Source of the DNA: Ulota crispa
Lineage: Eukaryota > Streptophyta > Bryopsida > Orthotrichales > Orthotrichaceae
Direction: 5' to 3'
Assembly (NCBI GenBank): GCA_963920765.1
Contig: OY987247.1
Location: 20,060,471-20,124,470, forward strand
Length of the DNA stretch: 64,000 bases
How positions within the stretch are numbered: position 1 is the stretch's first letter; every line of letters begins with the position of its first letter. Below are positions 37,128 through 48,425 of this stretch, one piece after another. Made by a program: the position numbers and the translations under genes. Below the pieces are notes generated by a model. The model worked only from the letters and a program-made list of their open reading frames with translations, was not told the DNA's origin and ran no database searches.

Positions 37128-38911
37128 ATTTTTTCTTTTCAGAACGGTAGCCTGAACGGGAGCTTCAGCAGGTCCATCTTCATAACTTGTATCCTTAAGC
37201 AACTGGGTTTGAGATTCATTGTTTTAAGCCTCCATGTGCCATGTTCTAGGCATGAGCCATTCTTTTCTTTAATAAAAAACATAGAGTTGTTTAGGAAGGC
37301 GTTAACAAATCAAAAGTCAATATTCACCTTTAATTTCACATATTATCATAGTTTGATTCTCCATGTCTTGAATTGGTGAATGTTTTTTAGCAGGTTTTGA
37401 ACCAAAGCTGATGTGGGCAGAGGAAGTGCTTATTGCACTATCCACTTTTTAAATTGCGTTGCTATGTGATTCCTCATTTAGTTAAAATATGAAGCAACCA
37501 TATGACTAGTGATTACTTTAGCAGTTTAGGCAATTTTAAAGTACCTATGAGGTTAAAAATGGGTGTATCCTTTTGCTGACATATACTAATGTGTTGTCCA
37601 TTTAGGATTCCAGCCGGGATTCTATTTTTGTTTGCTCAATACAGTTGGTCTTGCGGCAAGATTATATTATAGTTTAGAATATGATCTCCCTTCCTAAGGT
37701 GAAATGCTTCAAGACATATCATTTCTGTAACTCTTGAGCTTATTGCTTGTCATAAAAATACTCTTTGAACTAACGTTTGTTTTACAAGATCTTAACTCTT
37801 TTTACCGTCTGGTGAAAGGTGGAATTATAAAACTGAAGTTTAGGTTCTTGTATACATCTTGTAGTGCAAGGGAAAGTTATAGATCTTAAACTGCTAGAGA
37901 TTGGTGTTTAGACTTTGTAGACCAAGGGTCACGACCTACTCTTTGCGGATTTCAGCAAGTAGTTGTTCCATTCTTCAACTAAAATTTCTTGTGATGAGAT
38001 GGTTGAGTATTATGACATTCTTCTAATAGAAGATGTTGCATTTGAATGTAAAATTGGTATATTCCACATTGCTTGCACATCTTGGCAGATTGTCCTACAC
38101 CCAATCTACCGATGGCCTTTTGCTTCACTTTTAGTGCGCTCTCTCTCTTGTGCGTTGTCCCAATTGAACTACATTGCATCAATTCTGCACTGTTCTAACC
38201 ATAGATAAAGAGTTGAGCTCCAAAGGCAATTGGAGATTTATTCTCTGGAGCTCAAAAAAGGATGGAGTTCCTGCATTTACTTGCAATGCCATTCAATTTG
38301 CTTTGATGATGCCAAGGTCCGGTTTTGGGAGTTAGTTCAGAGGAGCAGCAGGTCCACTTCTCTTGCTCACAATTCTTCAATTTCTTACTACTTGATTGCA
38401 TTTTAGCAAAGAATTCCAAATTTAATACCTATCGGCATGACACAGTCGTATAGAATGTTAGGTGCAATGTTGGATTTTAGGGATTCTTGAAAGAGACTAA
38501 AGGTAGAGGATACTATTTGACGATCTTAACATAACCGGGGTAGGATTTGGGGGAGGTCATTATCTAGCTGTGGAGAGATCATTGTTGTGCAAAAGCTAAT
38601 TTTGTTGAGATGAAATTTTTATCATTGTATATCAATTTCTAATGCAATTTGAGAATGGAAGGTGTTCACTGCAAGTGACAATAGAAAATCTCATTTTCAT
38701 TTGAAGATAGTGACCATAGATTTGTATCAAAGTTGTACTCTAACCACTTGCAAATAAGGCTCATTATGCTTATGAATATATGAGTTGTTGGTACTAGGGT
38801 TCTGTGTAGTAGATGGTATTAGGTTTCTCTCGATTTTTGTTTCTTCAACTTAAAGCTTTCAACGTTAAATGATAGGTTAGTTTGGACTGAATTGACAAGA
38901 GCTATGGTTGG
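37128..38911. other. Unassigned DNA inside the gene-fragment cluster
   Basis: Patches of plausible coding sequence occur (for example 37140-37195 and 38265-38370), but none was assigned. It may include further intron and exon relics of the nucleoporin-like gene. Confidence 0.4.
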
Positions 38912-39302
38912 ATGTGTGCAACGGCTATGGAGGATAAGATTGTGGATCTTGGCGATTTTTTCAAGGGAAAACTACCTGAGAAGTTCTTGCTGCTCTTGGG
39001 GTGGTTGGTGTTGTCTAAAATTGGGACATATGTCTTCTCTGGGGAGTGGATTGCTCAGCGTTCTAAAGAAGCCTTGACTCCAACAACTTGTTGGAAACCT
39101 TGGACACATCCTTGGGGGGAAGTATTGGCCGGCTTGGTGTGGCGTCGTTGGCCACTGTTCCTTTCATCAATGCTGAAATTGTGGTGCAGCTTTTTGGAAC
39201 TATGTTTCCCAAATTGCAAGATCTTCAAAAGAAGGAGAAGCTGGGCAAAAGAAGGTACTGCAGTGGACTAACTATGCCTCCGTCAGGTTCGGGATCATCC
39301 AA
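38912..39302 (+). pseudogene. Plastid SecY translocase fragment, frameshifted
   Basis: The segment covers the first part of mature plastid SecY, the channel subunit of the thylakoid/envelope Sec translocase. In order it has DLGDFFKGKLPEKFLLLLGW, the first membrane helix LVLSKIGTYVF, then ALTPT. After a 1-base deletion near 39085 come LLETLDTSLGGSIGRLGVAS and ATVPFINAEIVVQLFGTMFP, then KLQDLQKKE. After a few-base deletion near 39240, GQKKVLQWTNYASVRFGIIQ runs to 39302. The order and the PFIN.…KLQDLQKKEG signature are diagnostic of SecY. It ends at CAA|GTCAGT, possibly an exon border. About 130 of roughly 450 residues remain. It could derive from SCY1 or SCY2; I cannot tell which. Confidence 0.85.
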
Positions 39303-39478
39303 GTCAGTTTTGCTCTTGGTTCTTACTCTTGCATCTTCTAGAATGTGGCCAACCTCAAACTCTGCTTTGTGCTTTACAACGTCTGCCCATACTTTGGCTC
39401 TCACCTTGCTATCCAATCCAGGTTTTTCAAATACTTCAATCTTAGTTTCAAATCTTAGTTTCAATTATGCTTCAAACT

Positions 39479-39923
39479 AACCTCAAAAACCACCAACATT
39501 CAAAAAATTGCAAACATGACCAACCCAAGAAGAAGGTGACAATGGCACCCTCCATCCCAGGCATCTAGCATGAACACAACATCCAAATAACCTCAGAAAC
39601 CACCAACACTCAACAAAATTGCAAACAAAACCAACCGCAAGAGGAAGGTGACAATGGCACCCTCCATCCCAAGCATCCACCATGAACACAACATGCAACT
39701 AACCTCAAAAACCACCAACACTCAATAAAATCGCAAATGTCACCAACCGCAAGAGGAAGGTGACAATGGCACCCTCTATCCCAAGCATCCACCATGAACA
39801 CAACATGCAACTAACCTCAAAAACCACCAACACTCAATAAAATTGAAAGCACAACCACCCTAAGAGGAGGGTGACAATGGCACCCTCCATCTTGGGCATC
39901 CACCATCAACACGACTTGCAACT
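39479..39923. repeat. 112-bp tandem array, four units
   Basis: Units begin AACCTCAAAAACCACCAACA at 39479, 39589, 39701 and 39813, giving lengths of 110, 112, 112 and 111 bp. A fifth start, AACCTCAAGG, at 39924 breaks off at once. Each unit contains 'aggaaggtgacaatggcacc' and 'agcatccaccatgaacacaa' or close variants. Copies are roughly 90% alike by eye, so the array is far younger than most sequence around it. Minus-strand ORFs across it (MHVVFMVDAWD…, repeated) are a by-product of the unit length being close to a multiple of three. Confidence 0.9.
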
Positions 39924-40189
39924 AACCTCAAGGTTCCATTGTTCTCATCTCAAAAGGTAGAGAGCTATTCAAGAGCAAACGTACCAAGAGCATACGCTAC
40001 CCTAAGCCCGGAGTAACCTAAGCAGCACTCGTCTCAGTGAAACCACCAAGTCGACCTAATTCAATGATTCAATTTTGCTCCAGTTCATCTACTAAATGTT
40101 TGATTTCACCAATGAATGCATCAAAATCACAAACACAAGACAATTGAAATGAAACGCTCAAATTCAGCTCAAAATGGAGCTCCTAATTG

Positions 40190-41062
40190 TAACCCTCACG
40201 TCCAGCGGAGCCTAAATCCTAAATCCTAAGTTGCTCTTTCGAGACTACCAGCTCCTTCTTCAATTCCACATGTACTCATTGCAATTCAAAAAAGACAACC
40301 ACTCCCACGGCAAAAATGATCACACCATTGCAACAACAAGCCCCCTGAAAATACCTAGTTGCTACTATAGGAAATCCTAGTGTGGCTAGATTTTGCAAAA
40401 GAGAGCGATCATCCCAAAAAGCAAAATCTAGCTTCAAACCAAAACCTAAGAAATAATCCTCCATTGCCATGATTCCCTAATCCAACCAATTAAATGCTAA
40501 CAATTAATCAAAAACAACAACAGACCAAAAAAAAAAACAAGGCAAGAGAAATTTCCAAGTGCAATGATTGCATACCTGTATGGCGACATGTTGGTTCATG
40601 GTCATACTCCTCTAGCTTCAAACCAATTGACTCATGTCTACACAACCCATTCAAATCCCTTTCAATTGATCTTTCAGAGAACCCTAAACTCTATAAAACC
40701 TTTGCCCCCCAGGTGATGCACTAGTTGCTCCACCAACGCCAGCAAAGTGTCCTGTTGAGGTCCTTTTAGCGCGCAATCAATGATTTGGTGATGATATAGA
40801 AATTGTGCTAGGCGTCTTTCGAGTCTTGACAAGGCTTCCGAGGGAGTCGCTAGACAATGCAAGGGGGGATTGTGGAAGGCCAATGTTGTTGTGCCTAAAA
40901 GTGGATTGGGAACAAAATTGCTTAAGGAATGGTGCAAATTGTGACAAGGTTTCGAGCGGAAGAGTAGGATGGGAGTGCTTGGGACGGGATGGTGGCCATG
41001 GCAATGGCGTTAGAAGAAGAGGAAAGGGGAGGAAGTGTGAGCTTCTTCAATGCTGTTGTTGA
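40190..41062 (-). pseudogene. Unrecognised gene 5' relic with a possible transit peptide
   Basis: The minus strand has a more balanced base composition and a serine-rich, low-acidic leader (about 41004-40780: MPWPPSRPKHSHPTLPLETL, then SLGSLVKTRKTPSTISISS), like a chloroplast-targeting sequence. A different frame gives LARFLYHHQ-like LAQFLYHHQIIDCALKGP and then DTLLALVEQLVHHLGG to 40674. A third gives SERSIERDLNGLCRHESIGL up to ACAG|GTATGC near 40577, a possible donor. A further ORF at 40470-40276 ends in a hydrophobic segment (GVIIFAVGVVVFF). I do not recognise the gene. The frame changes mean it is broken or that I have misplaced splice sites. Confidence 0.35.
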
Positions 41063-41660
41063 TCTAAAGTTATTAGGTTATTGGTGGCACAAGGGAAGAG
41101 ACTGAGGGGGCTTTCTCTTGTTCCTTGCTGCCGGGTCCTGTTTGACCTTGGTTGGCTTCATCTAATTTCTCTCAAATAATTGGAAATAAACCAATATTTG
41201 CATGTTATACCATCATTAGGACCAATTCAGCACAACATGTGGACTTCATTTGGGGAACTAGTTCTTTGTCAGAGCTAGAAATTTTAGAAATTGTATGGAG
41301 ACATTTTCTTATTCAAAATGTGGTGGTGAGTTAAGGGCATTGCCACTTGTTCACAAGGAAGCTCCCCGTTGCGGGCTTGGCTCTGGCCAGCCTCAAACAC
41401 ATGCGCCACTAGGGACCTAGCCAAGTAAGGAAGGAGCTTGGTCACTCCAAAAATGGCACTAGGAACCTTAGGACTCTGTCCCCTTCAAAGCATGTTGACT
41501 TGGAAGACTTATTGTGTTAGCTCCTATGGAGTTGTGCTTTCCTATGAAATCAAGAATCAACCCCCTTTCCATCCTTTTGAAGTCCCCGGCTTATTTGCTA
41601 GGGATGCATGTTAAAAAATAACCCCTATTTTCAAGCTTCCCTAATCTATTTTCTACGTCA
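41063..41660. other. Flank of the chromovirus insertion
   Basis: It contains a patch of higher GC (41345-41420) with no recognised gene. The last five bases, CGTCA (41656-41660), are the left target-site copy of the retrotransposon. Confidence 0.45.
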
Positions 41661-42117
41661 TGTCACAGACGTGACATACAGAAGACCAAATCAATATAGG
41701 TAGGTAGGTCCTTTAGAAGTTTCCTATCTAGAAACTTCCATTAGATTCTAATAGTTCTTAGGAAGCTTTTAGAGAAGCAGCTTTTACTTTAGGAAGAGAA
41801 ATAGTTTTTATTTTAGGAAGGTCCATTCTTTTATTTTAGAAAGAGAATCAATTTTTGATTTAGGACAATAGTATATAAATATAAAGACAGAATTGGGACT
41901 TCACTCTTGTCAACACCAATTGTATCTTCTTGCCTTAGTTATCAAATATAATTCTTGTTCACAATAATCATGTGGTAGTTCTCTTACAAATGTTTGGTAT
42001 AAACCCTCAAGAGCAAGGAACCCCCTCAATCTTGTTTAGTTGTTATTCAAATAAATTGAATCTTGTCAAGTAGACCATTCTTAGTTATTTTGCCATGTTA
42101 GAATTACGTTCGCAACA
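41661..42117 (+). repeat. 5' LTR of the chromovirus (457 bp)
   Basis: It starts TGTCACAGACGTGACATACA and ends CGCAACA. It aligns along its length to 48426-48930, with identity near 90% by eye. The main difference is about 50 bp of extra sequence in the 3' LTR, where the 'tttattttaggaaggtccattctttta' type unit is present once more. U3 contains repeated 'tttaggaag' blocks, followed by a TATA box and the inferred R start. Confidence 0.92.
41872..41913 (+). promoter_or_regulatory. LTR TATA box and inferred transcript start
   Basis: TATATAAAT lies at 41872-41880. The sequence ACTCTTGTCAA at 41903-41913, 31 bp after the TATA start, is the part complementary to the predicted primer site, so it should be the 5' end of the transcript. 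The 3' LTR has the same pair (TATATAA at 48684, ACTCTTGTCAA at 48716). The start position is inferred, not seen. Confidence 0.6.
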
Positions 42118-42119
42118 AT

Positions 42120-42130
42120 TTAACAAGAGT
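42120..42130 (+). other. Predicted self-priming primer-binding site
   Basis: TTAACAAGAGT begins two bases after the 5' LTR end and is complementary at 10 of 11 positions to ACTCTTGTCAA, the inferred 5' end of the element's own RNA. The one mismatch (A where G is expected) is a transition. Tf1 of fission yeast primes reverse transcription with an 11-nt duplex of exactly this kind. No tRNA-type primer site starting TGG follows the LTR. Confidence 0.65.
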
Positions 42131-42422
42131 CATCACCTTAAAATTTTGGTGTTTCCAAAGTTTTGTTTACTATCTTTGTTTGCTTTGTAGTATCTTAAAG
42201 ATTATTCATGATAGTGAGTTTATGGACTTGAAGCAATTTCTAATTATTCTTGCAATTCTTGAAGCCTAATTTGTGTGTAGATCAAATAACCAAATTGAGA
42301 GACATCTTCATTCAAGAGAGAAAAGAGTGTGCTTATGAGAGTCTTTTTCTTAGATCATCTTAGCCACTAATCGTATCTAGAATTTTTAGCAAAGAATTAA
42401 GGTACTATATCAATTTGTAAGT

Positions 42423-44690
42423 ATGGGAGATTCCACTTTTGATCCGATTGTCAACATACAAGATTTGTGGCAAATGCTACAACTTTAATTGGAAAATTAC
42501 GGCCTCCAACAAGGGACAGAGCAACTTCAAGCCTCTTTGTCTCAAGTTGTGCAACATGCAACCACAAATTCAAGTCCACAAGCATTGAAGGAACCAAGGG
42601 TTGGATTGCCAAATAAGTTTGACAGAACTTTTTCCAAATTTTGAGGGTTTGTAAACCAAGTTTGTCTACTCATATGGATGTGTTGCAACCCAAATGACTT
42701 CCTAGAGTCTCAACCTTGTCCAATGGGTTCACCACAACCCACTCACACCATCACTTGGGTCACCAACTTCCTAACACTGCACATGCTGAGCACATACAAT
42801 GTTAGTTCTCCATTGCAACTCTTTTGCCAAATTCCAGTCACCGAGACTCCTAACACACACTCCCCTCATGACATTGGGCATGCCACTTAGTAGCATGGGG
42901 CGGGACTTCCACCTTAATGTGCAAGACCCCATAGTGGCACTACTCACCATGGTCCTAACCGCCCTTGAGTATCACTCCACTCCATGCTAGCCCATTTTGC
43001 ACTTGCTGCTCATTCACTAAAGGTAATCAGCACTCACAACTTGAAACACATCCAATAAGGCCTAGCATGGAGCAGGACTCCACCCAACCAATGCCCCGAG
43101 ACACCCACACTAGTGTCCCATGGCGCCTTGAAGTGGTGGTGAAGTCACCACCACTCACAATGAGCCACCGGGACTCACTAAGGCTCCAAGAGGGAGTGAG
43201 GAGGGAGACCAACCCCTCCTATAGTACCCTCTATGGTTTTTGGCAGACCTTTCCCCTTGTGTGGTGAAGGGCTACTCCAAACACCCTTGAGTTTTGGAGG
43301 ACCACCCATTTCCAATTCGTCACACCAAGTTTTGCCCCCATTTGGAGTCTCGAACTTCCACCCGGCATAACTTTGCGCTTAGTGCTTCAAATTGCACTTG
43401 CAAGCCCATTTGAGCATTCATGCAACAAGTAGATGCTGATGGATTGCTCACTTGTTTCGTTTGGACAAAATCTCACAAAGTTTATGGCCCTCCAAAGATT
43501 TGGGTTCACCGGGGGAAGCGTCACGCCTTCACCATGGCCCTTCTCTTGGCCATAACTCCTGCCTCCTAGCTTAGAACCTTGTAATGCTTGTCATTCTAGC
43601 ATCCTTGTGTTCATAGCTTTGTAATGATATGCTACATGCCATACTTCATGGAGGGGTTCCCTCACACCTAGCCCTCAAATGTCCCGGCGCCACCAGGACA
43701 CCCTCTACTTTGAACGGCCATAACTTTTGACTCCTAAGTCCAAAAGGCTCGTTCTTTAGACGGTTGGAAGCATCTTCTCAAGAGCTTTTCCATGCATGTA
43801 TGACACATGCCAAACTTTCTCCAAACCAGGGCGCTATTGCGTCCTCTTTGATCGGGAGTCACTTCACTCTCCCTACCTAGTCTCTTGCAGGGCTTGGGAG
43901 TCACTCCCAAGGTCCCCCCCCCTCTCCCTTGCTCACTAAGGCACTTTGGGCACCCCATGGAGATGGGGACATGATAGGATGCAACCTTTGCAATATCTTA
44001 CCAAGGCAACTAGGATTTATTGGAACTTTGCTGTCTGGAGCTGCTTTAGCGTGGTTTTCACCATTTGAAGAAAAAAATTCTTTGTTGCTCCAAGATTTGG
44101 GCGGTTTACTCAATGAATTCACCAACACTTTTGGAGATACTGATCAAGCAAGGATGGCAACAATAAAGATTCATTCTCTTTAACAACAATCACGGGCAGC
44201 ATCTACATATGCTACAAAATTCCAACAACTTGTGTGCAACATTGATTGGGATGATAATGCCCTCATTGGCTCTTTTCAATGGGGATTACAAGACAATGTC
44301 AAAGACTTTTTGCTAAATCTAGCTAATCAAACAACTCTATCCAAAGCAATTATACAAGTGGTACGCTGCAACAATCAACTATTTGAACGCAAGCAAGAGT
44401 GACAAACCATGACAAAGACATATCAAATTGATTCTACTACAACTCCTCGTCAGCCTTTGTCAACAGACTCACAGCCAATGTAGATTGACTCATTGAGGAT
44501 CAAGAAACTCTCTGCAGAAGAAAAAAAACAACAAATGAGAGAAGGTTTATATTTTTATTGTGGCAAGATGGGCCATCAAGCTAGCAAACATCACAAGCAT
44601 GCAAGATCTAAATCGCAAAAGTTTAGATTTATTGCAACAACATTAGAGAAAAAACTTGGAAACTCGGAAAACAACAATATCCAACTATAG
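42423..44690 (+). pseudogene. gag of the chromovirus, interrupted by a solo LTR
   Basis: The N-terminal half starts at ATG 42423 and runs to 42680, with TAA and TGA stops in frame; it includes the conserved LPNKFDRTFSKF and GFVNQVCLLIWM. Gag homology resumes at 43977, just past the insertion, in the phase expected if the insert and one GGATG copy are removed. One frameshift lies near 44007, after which LGFIGTLLSGAALAWFSPFE and then LLQDLGGLLNEFTNTFGDTD follow. Capsid-like sequence continues to QVVRCNNQLFERKQE. The zinc knuckle near 44550 reads YFYCGKMGHQASKH. Two of the four ligands of CX2CX4HX4C are gone (first Cys is Tyr, last Cys is His). It ends at TAG near 44688. Gag would package element RNA. 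Confidence 0.88.
42681..43976. mobile_element. Solo LTR (1296 bp) nested in gag, exact 5-bp target duplication
   Basis: The insert begins TGTTGCAACCCAAATGACTT and ends GGGACATGATA. GGATG is present at 42676-42680 and again at 43977-43981, and removing the insert and one copy restores gag phase. The terminal TA would be CA before a C-to-T change, so TG…CA ends plus a 5-bp duplication identify an LTR. It has no internal retroviral coding region, so it is a solo LTR left by recombination. It is richer in G+C than its host element. Positions 43228-43660 match the window start (1-430), showing the family is dispersed. ORFs inside it are not considered genes. Confidence 0.85.
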
Positions 44691-47600
44691 TAAGGACCGA
44701 GCAGGTGGCAAATGATGTGCGGTCTACAGGTCCTATCTTATCTTCCAAAGCCTATCTATGTTTTAATATACCTCTTACTATAAAGTTCAATTCTCATTGC
44801 ACAAAAGTTAGCGCTCTATTAGACTCTGGAGCTTCAACCTATTTTATCGATAAGGACTTTGCAGAACATCATTAGTTGCCTTTAGTCACCAAAAAAATTC
44901 ATATTTCTGTAGAAGTCATTGATGGTAGACTTCTTATTTTAGGCAATGTAATCCAAGAAACTAGTCCTTTGTTAGTTTCAATAGAAAATTACCAAAGTAA
45001 TATTGTATTTAATGTTATCAAATCTCCTTCAAGTCCTATCAATTTAGGCCTTTCATGGCTAGATAGATGCATTTTAGATAAAGACTGGAATACTCGGAAA
45101 TTATATTTTAAATCCACTAGTGGTTCAAGTCCTAATAAAGCAGAAGTCCCTAGTGGAAAAACTTTCAAGCAACATCATGCAAGACTATCCAAGACTTTGG
45201 TACCGTTAATTATTAGTGTACAAGCTTTTATGAAAGCTGCCAAATTGGAAGCAATGTTTGTTATCTATTTTATCCCAATTTGGAAATCAAGCAAAAAAAT
45301 TGAGGGCCTTCCAATAAGATACAAAGAGTTTCAAGATGTATTTGAAAAGAAAAATGCAGACACGCTTCCTCAACATCACCCGTATGATTGCGCAATTGAG
45401 CTCCAAGAAGGTACTCAAATACCTTTTGGACCAATCTATGGCCTTTCATAGAATGAGTTTGTGGCATTACAAAAATACATTGATGAGAACCTTGCCAAGA
45501 ACTTCATACAACATTCAAAGTCACCAGCAGGGACTCCTATCCTTTTTGTGAAGAAATAAGACAATTCATTTCAAATGTGCGTGGATTATTGTGAACTCGA
45601 TAAGATTACCATCAAGAACTAATATCCATTACTGCTTTTTGTTGAACTCCTTGAGCAACTTGAGCAAGCAAAGATTTATACAAAGATTGATTTGTGAGGA
45701 GCGTACAATCTGCTGAGAGTGAAAAATGACAACAAATGGAAGACCGCATTCCGGACAAGATATAGACGCTTTGAATATAATGTCATGCCTTTTTATTTCA
45801 CCAACGCGCTAAGATTTTTTCAAGATTTTATGAATGATGTTTTTTGAGAATACTTGGACAACTTTGTAGTCATTTATATAGATGACATTTTGATCTTCTC
45901 CAAGAATGAGAAAGATTACAAAAAACATGTTCGGCTTGTTTTACAAAAGATGTGCAAGGCAGGACTTTTTGCCAAGTTTGAGAAATGTGAATTTCACTAA
46001 TCTCAAGTTAAATTTTTGGGTTACATCATCTTTGGAGAAAGTACATCCTTAGACCCTAAAAAGATTCAAATAGTTACAGAATGGTCAAAACCAAACTCCG
46101 TTTGAGATGTCCAATGTTTCTTGGATTTTGCCAGTTTCTATCGGGTCTTCATCAAGAACTACTCTAAGATTGCTGCTCCGTTAACACGGTTCACTTGTAA
46201 AAATAAGTTGGAATGGAGTACGGAAGCAGACCAAGCATTCTAAGACTTAAAAAAGGCATTTACAACAGCATTAATTTCAACTCATCCAGATTTTGAAACA
46301 CCATTCTTTTTTAAAAGCGATACTTTGGATTTTGCCCTTGGAGGGGCTCTCTCTCAACATGATGGAGAAGGACGTCTCCATCTTGTCGCGTATTATTTGC
46401 AAAAATTTACAGCTGCAGAAATAAACTATGAGTTTCATGACAAAGAGCTTCTAGCCATTGTCAATTTATTTCACGAGTGGCAACATTTTCTTGAAGGAGC
46501 TCAACATCAGGTGACAGTCTTTACTGACTACAAGAATCTTGAATATTTTATGTTAACACAAGTATTGAATAAAAAATAAGCCCGTTGGAACATATCATTA
46601 TCATAATTCAATTTTGTGATTAATTATCGCTGTGGCTCTAAACAAGTGTAATCAAATGCCTTATCAAGAAGAGCATCTTTGGCACCCAAGGAAGGAGATA
46701 AAGCTTATGATCAACAACAATCTATCCTCTTCAAGCCGGAACAGCTTCAACTCAAAACTATGTGCAACACAACTTTGGTGGATAAAGACTTTCTCCAAGA
46801 TTTTGTGTAAGTCTACAAACTGATCCTTTGGCTCTAAAATTTAAGAGTCATTTAAGTATTCCTAGCCATGGAGATGTCCATATAATAGACTCTCAAACTC
46901 TTGACCTAGAGGTTATTGACTTGAAAGAACCAAACTACTCTGTTCCTTGTCCATGGGTCCATAGATCACATGGAGGTGAAATGTCCCAAGATGATACTGA
47001 TCTAAGATTTTAGTTCTGTGATGGGCTTTTATATTTTGAGGAGCTATTATATGTTCTTGAAGGCCTATGTTGGCTCCAAGTACTCTAGTCTTGACATGAC
47101 TTTCCAGTGGCGAGACATTTTGGTTACAACAAAACCATGGAATTGATATCTAGAGATTTTTGGTGGCCACAAATGTAGAAATCTATCGAAGAATATGTCA
47201 CAACATGTGACATTTGTTTGCGCTCCAAGATTCCTTGACATTGTTCGTATGGATTATTGCAACCACTTTTTATTCTTGAAAAGCCATGGTCTTCTATCTC
47301 CATGGACTTCATTGTGGATATTCCTCAATCCAAGAACTTTGATTCAATCTTTGTGGTGGCTAACCATCTCACAAAGATGGCCCATTTCATTCTGTGCAAC
47401 AAGACAATTACTAGCAAAAAGACGGCAGGGCTGTTTATTGACAATATCTATAAGCATCATGGATTCCCCAATGACATCATTTCCAATCAAGGTACGCAAT
47501 TTGCATCCAAGTTTTGGCAATCATTGTTTAAAATTCTACAAGTTGTGATCAAGTTATCTTTGGTACACCATCCTCAAACAGATGGTCAAATGGAAAGAGT

Positions 47601-48361
47601 TAAACAAAATTTGGAGCAATATCTGCAATGTACCATCAATTATCACCAAGATAATTGGATGGACCTCTTGTCTCTTGCGGAGTTTGCATACAACAACATT
47701 CTCCAAGAGCCTGTCCATCAAATGCCTTTCTTTGCCAACTATGGATAGCAACCCATGGCTGGACCAATTCAACTTTAATATGGTCACTAATTCAGCTGCA
47801 CAAAATCTAGCTACTCACCTCTATAAAATTCATAAAGAAATGAAGTCAAGACTTCAGGAGATTTAAGAACAACAGAAATAAAATGCAAATGCATCTCAAA
47901 AACAACACCCACCAACACAAATTGGAGACAAAGTTTGGTTGCTGCACCGCCATTTGAAGGCTTGCCGACCTAGTAACAAGCTTGACTTTTGACGTTTGAG
48001 ACCATTTTTGGTCACCAAATAAATCAACAAGGTGGCTTATCAATTAGATTTGCCTGCCTCTATGAAGATTCATCCGGTGTTTCATATTTCACTATTTGAG
48101 CTATGTAAGGATTCTACCATTCCAAGTTGAGAGCAATTACATCCTCCTCCAATTGAGATTGAGGGTGCGGAAGAGTTTGAAGTCTCTAAAATCCTTGATT
48201 CTTGCATCATTAGAAGGAAATTGGAGTATTTGATCTATTGGCAAGGCTATGAAATTAGTGAAAGGACTTGGGAACTTGCTACAAATCTTGCCAATACACT
48301 TGAAATGGTGCACAAGTTTCATCAACTATATCGGGAAAAACCTGGCCCACAAATTGATTAA
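44691..48361 (+). pseudogene. pol of the chromovirus: protease, RT, RNase H, integrase, chromodomain
   Basis: The protease has ALLDSGAST (44813-44839), with catalytic Asp kept. RT spans about 45296-46090 in the same frame, including [12 protein letters not shown] and the active-site YIDD at 45875-45886. RNase H lies at about 46290-46580 (FALGGALSQ, then FHDKELLAIV). One frame is kept from 44810 to about 46770 and only stop codons break it. Then a frameshift leads to integrase: a His/Cys zinc region at about 47095-47225 (ending TCDIC), catalytic Asp at 47305, the second acidic position at 47485 now Asn (SNQGTQF), and Glu at 47593. The spacing of the last two keeps the D-35-E rule. Another frameshift precedes the chromodomain (48164-48350: EEFEVSKILDSCIIRRKLEY, LIYWQGYEISERTWE, HKFHQLYREKPGPQID). 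It ends at TAA 48359-48361. The Asp-to-Asn change alone would inactivate integration. Confidence 0.92.
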
Positions 48362-48406
48362 TACTGACAACACAATACATGGCTGAACAAAAGACTTGTG
48401 GAACTT

Positions 48407-48425
48407 GTCCCTTAAGAGGGCGTAA
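48407..48425 (+). other. Polypurine tract region of the chromovirus
   Basis: CTTAAGAGGGCGTAA lies directly before the 3' LTR TGTCA. A short purine run followed by GTAA next to TGTCA is like the plus-strand priming site of Tf1/sushi-group elements. The tract is weak (a C interrupts it), probably through decay. Confidence 0.5.

Noticed and set aside
39483-39810. Minus-strand ORFs with repeated MHVVFMVDAWD segments as a repeat protein
   Set aside because: They follow from the 112-bp tandem unit read on the opposite strand and have no start or ribosome context, domain or splice signal.
42681-43985. Insert in gag read as a Mutator-like element with a 9-bp duplication (GxTGCAACC)
   Set aside because: The TTGCAA similarity at both ends is partly palindromic. 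The exact GGATG duplication with TG…(C/T)A ends restores gag phase and fits an LTR better, and no long inverted repeats were found.
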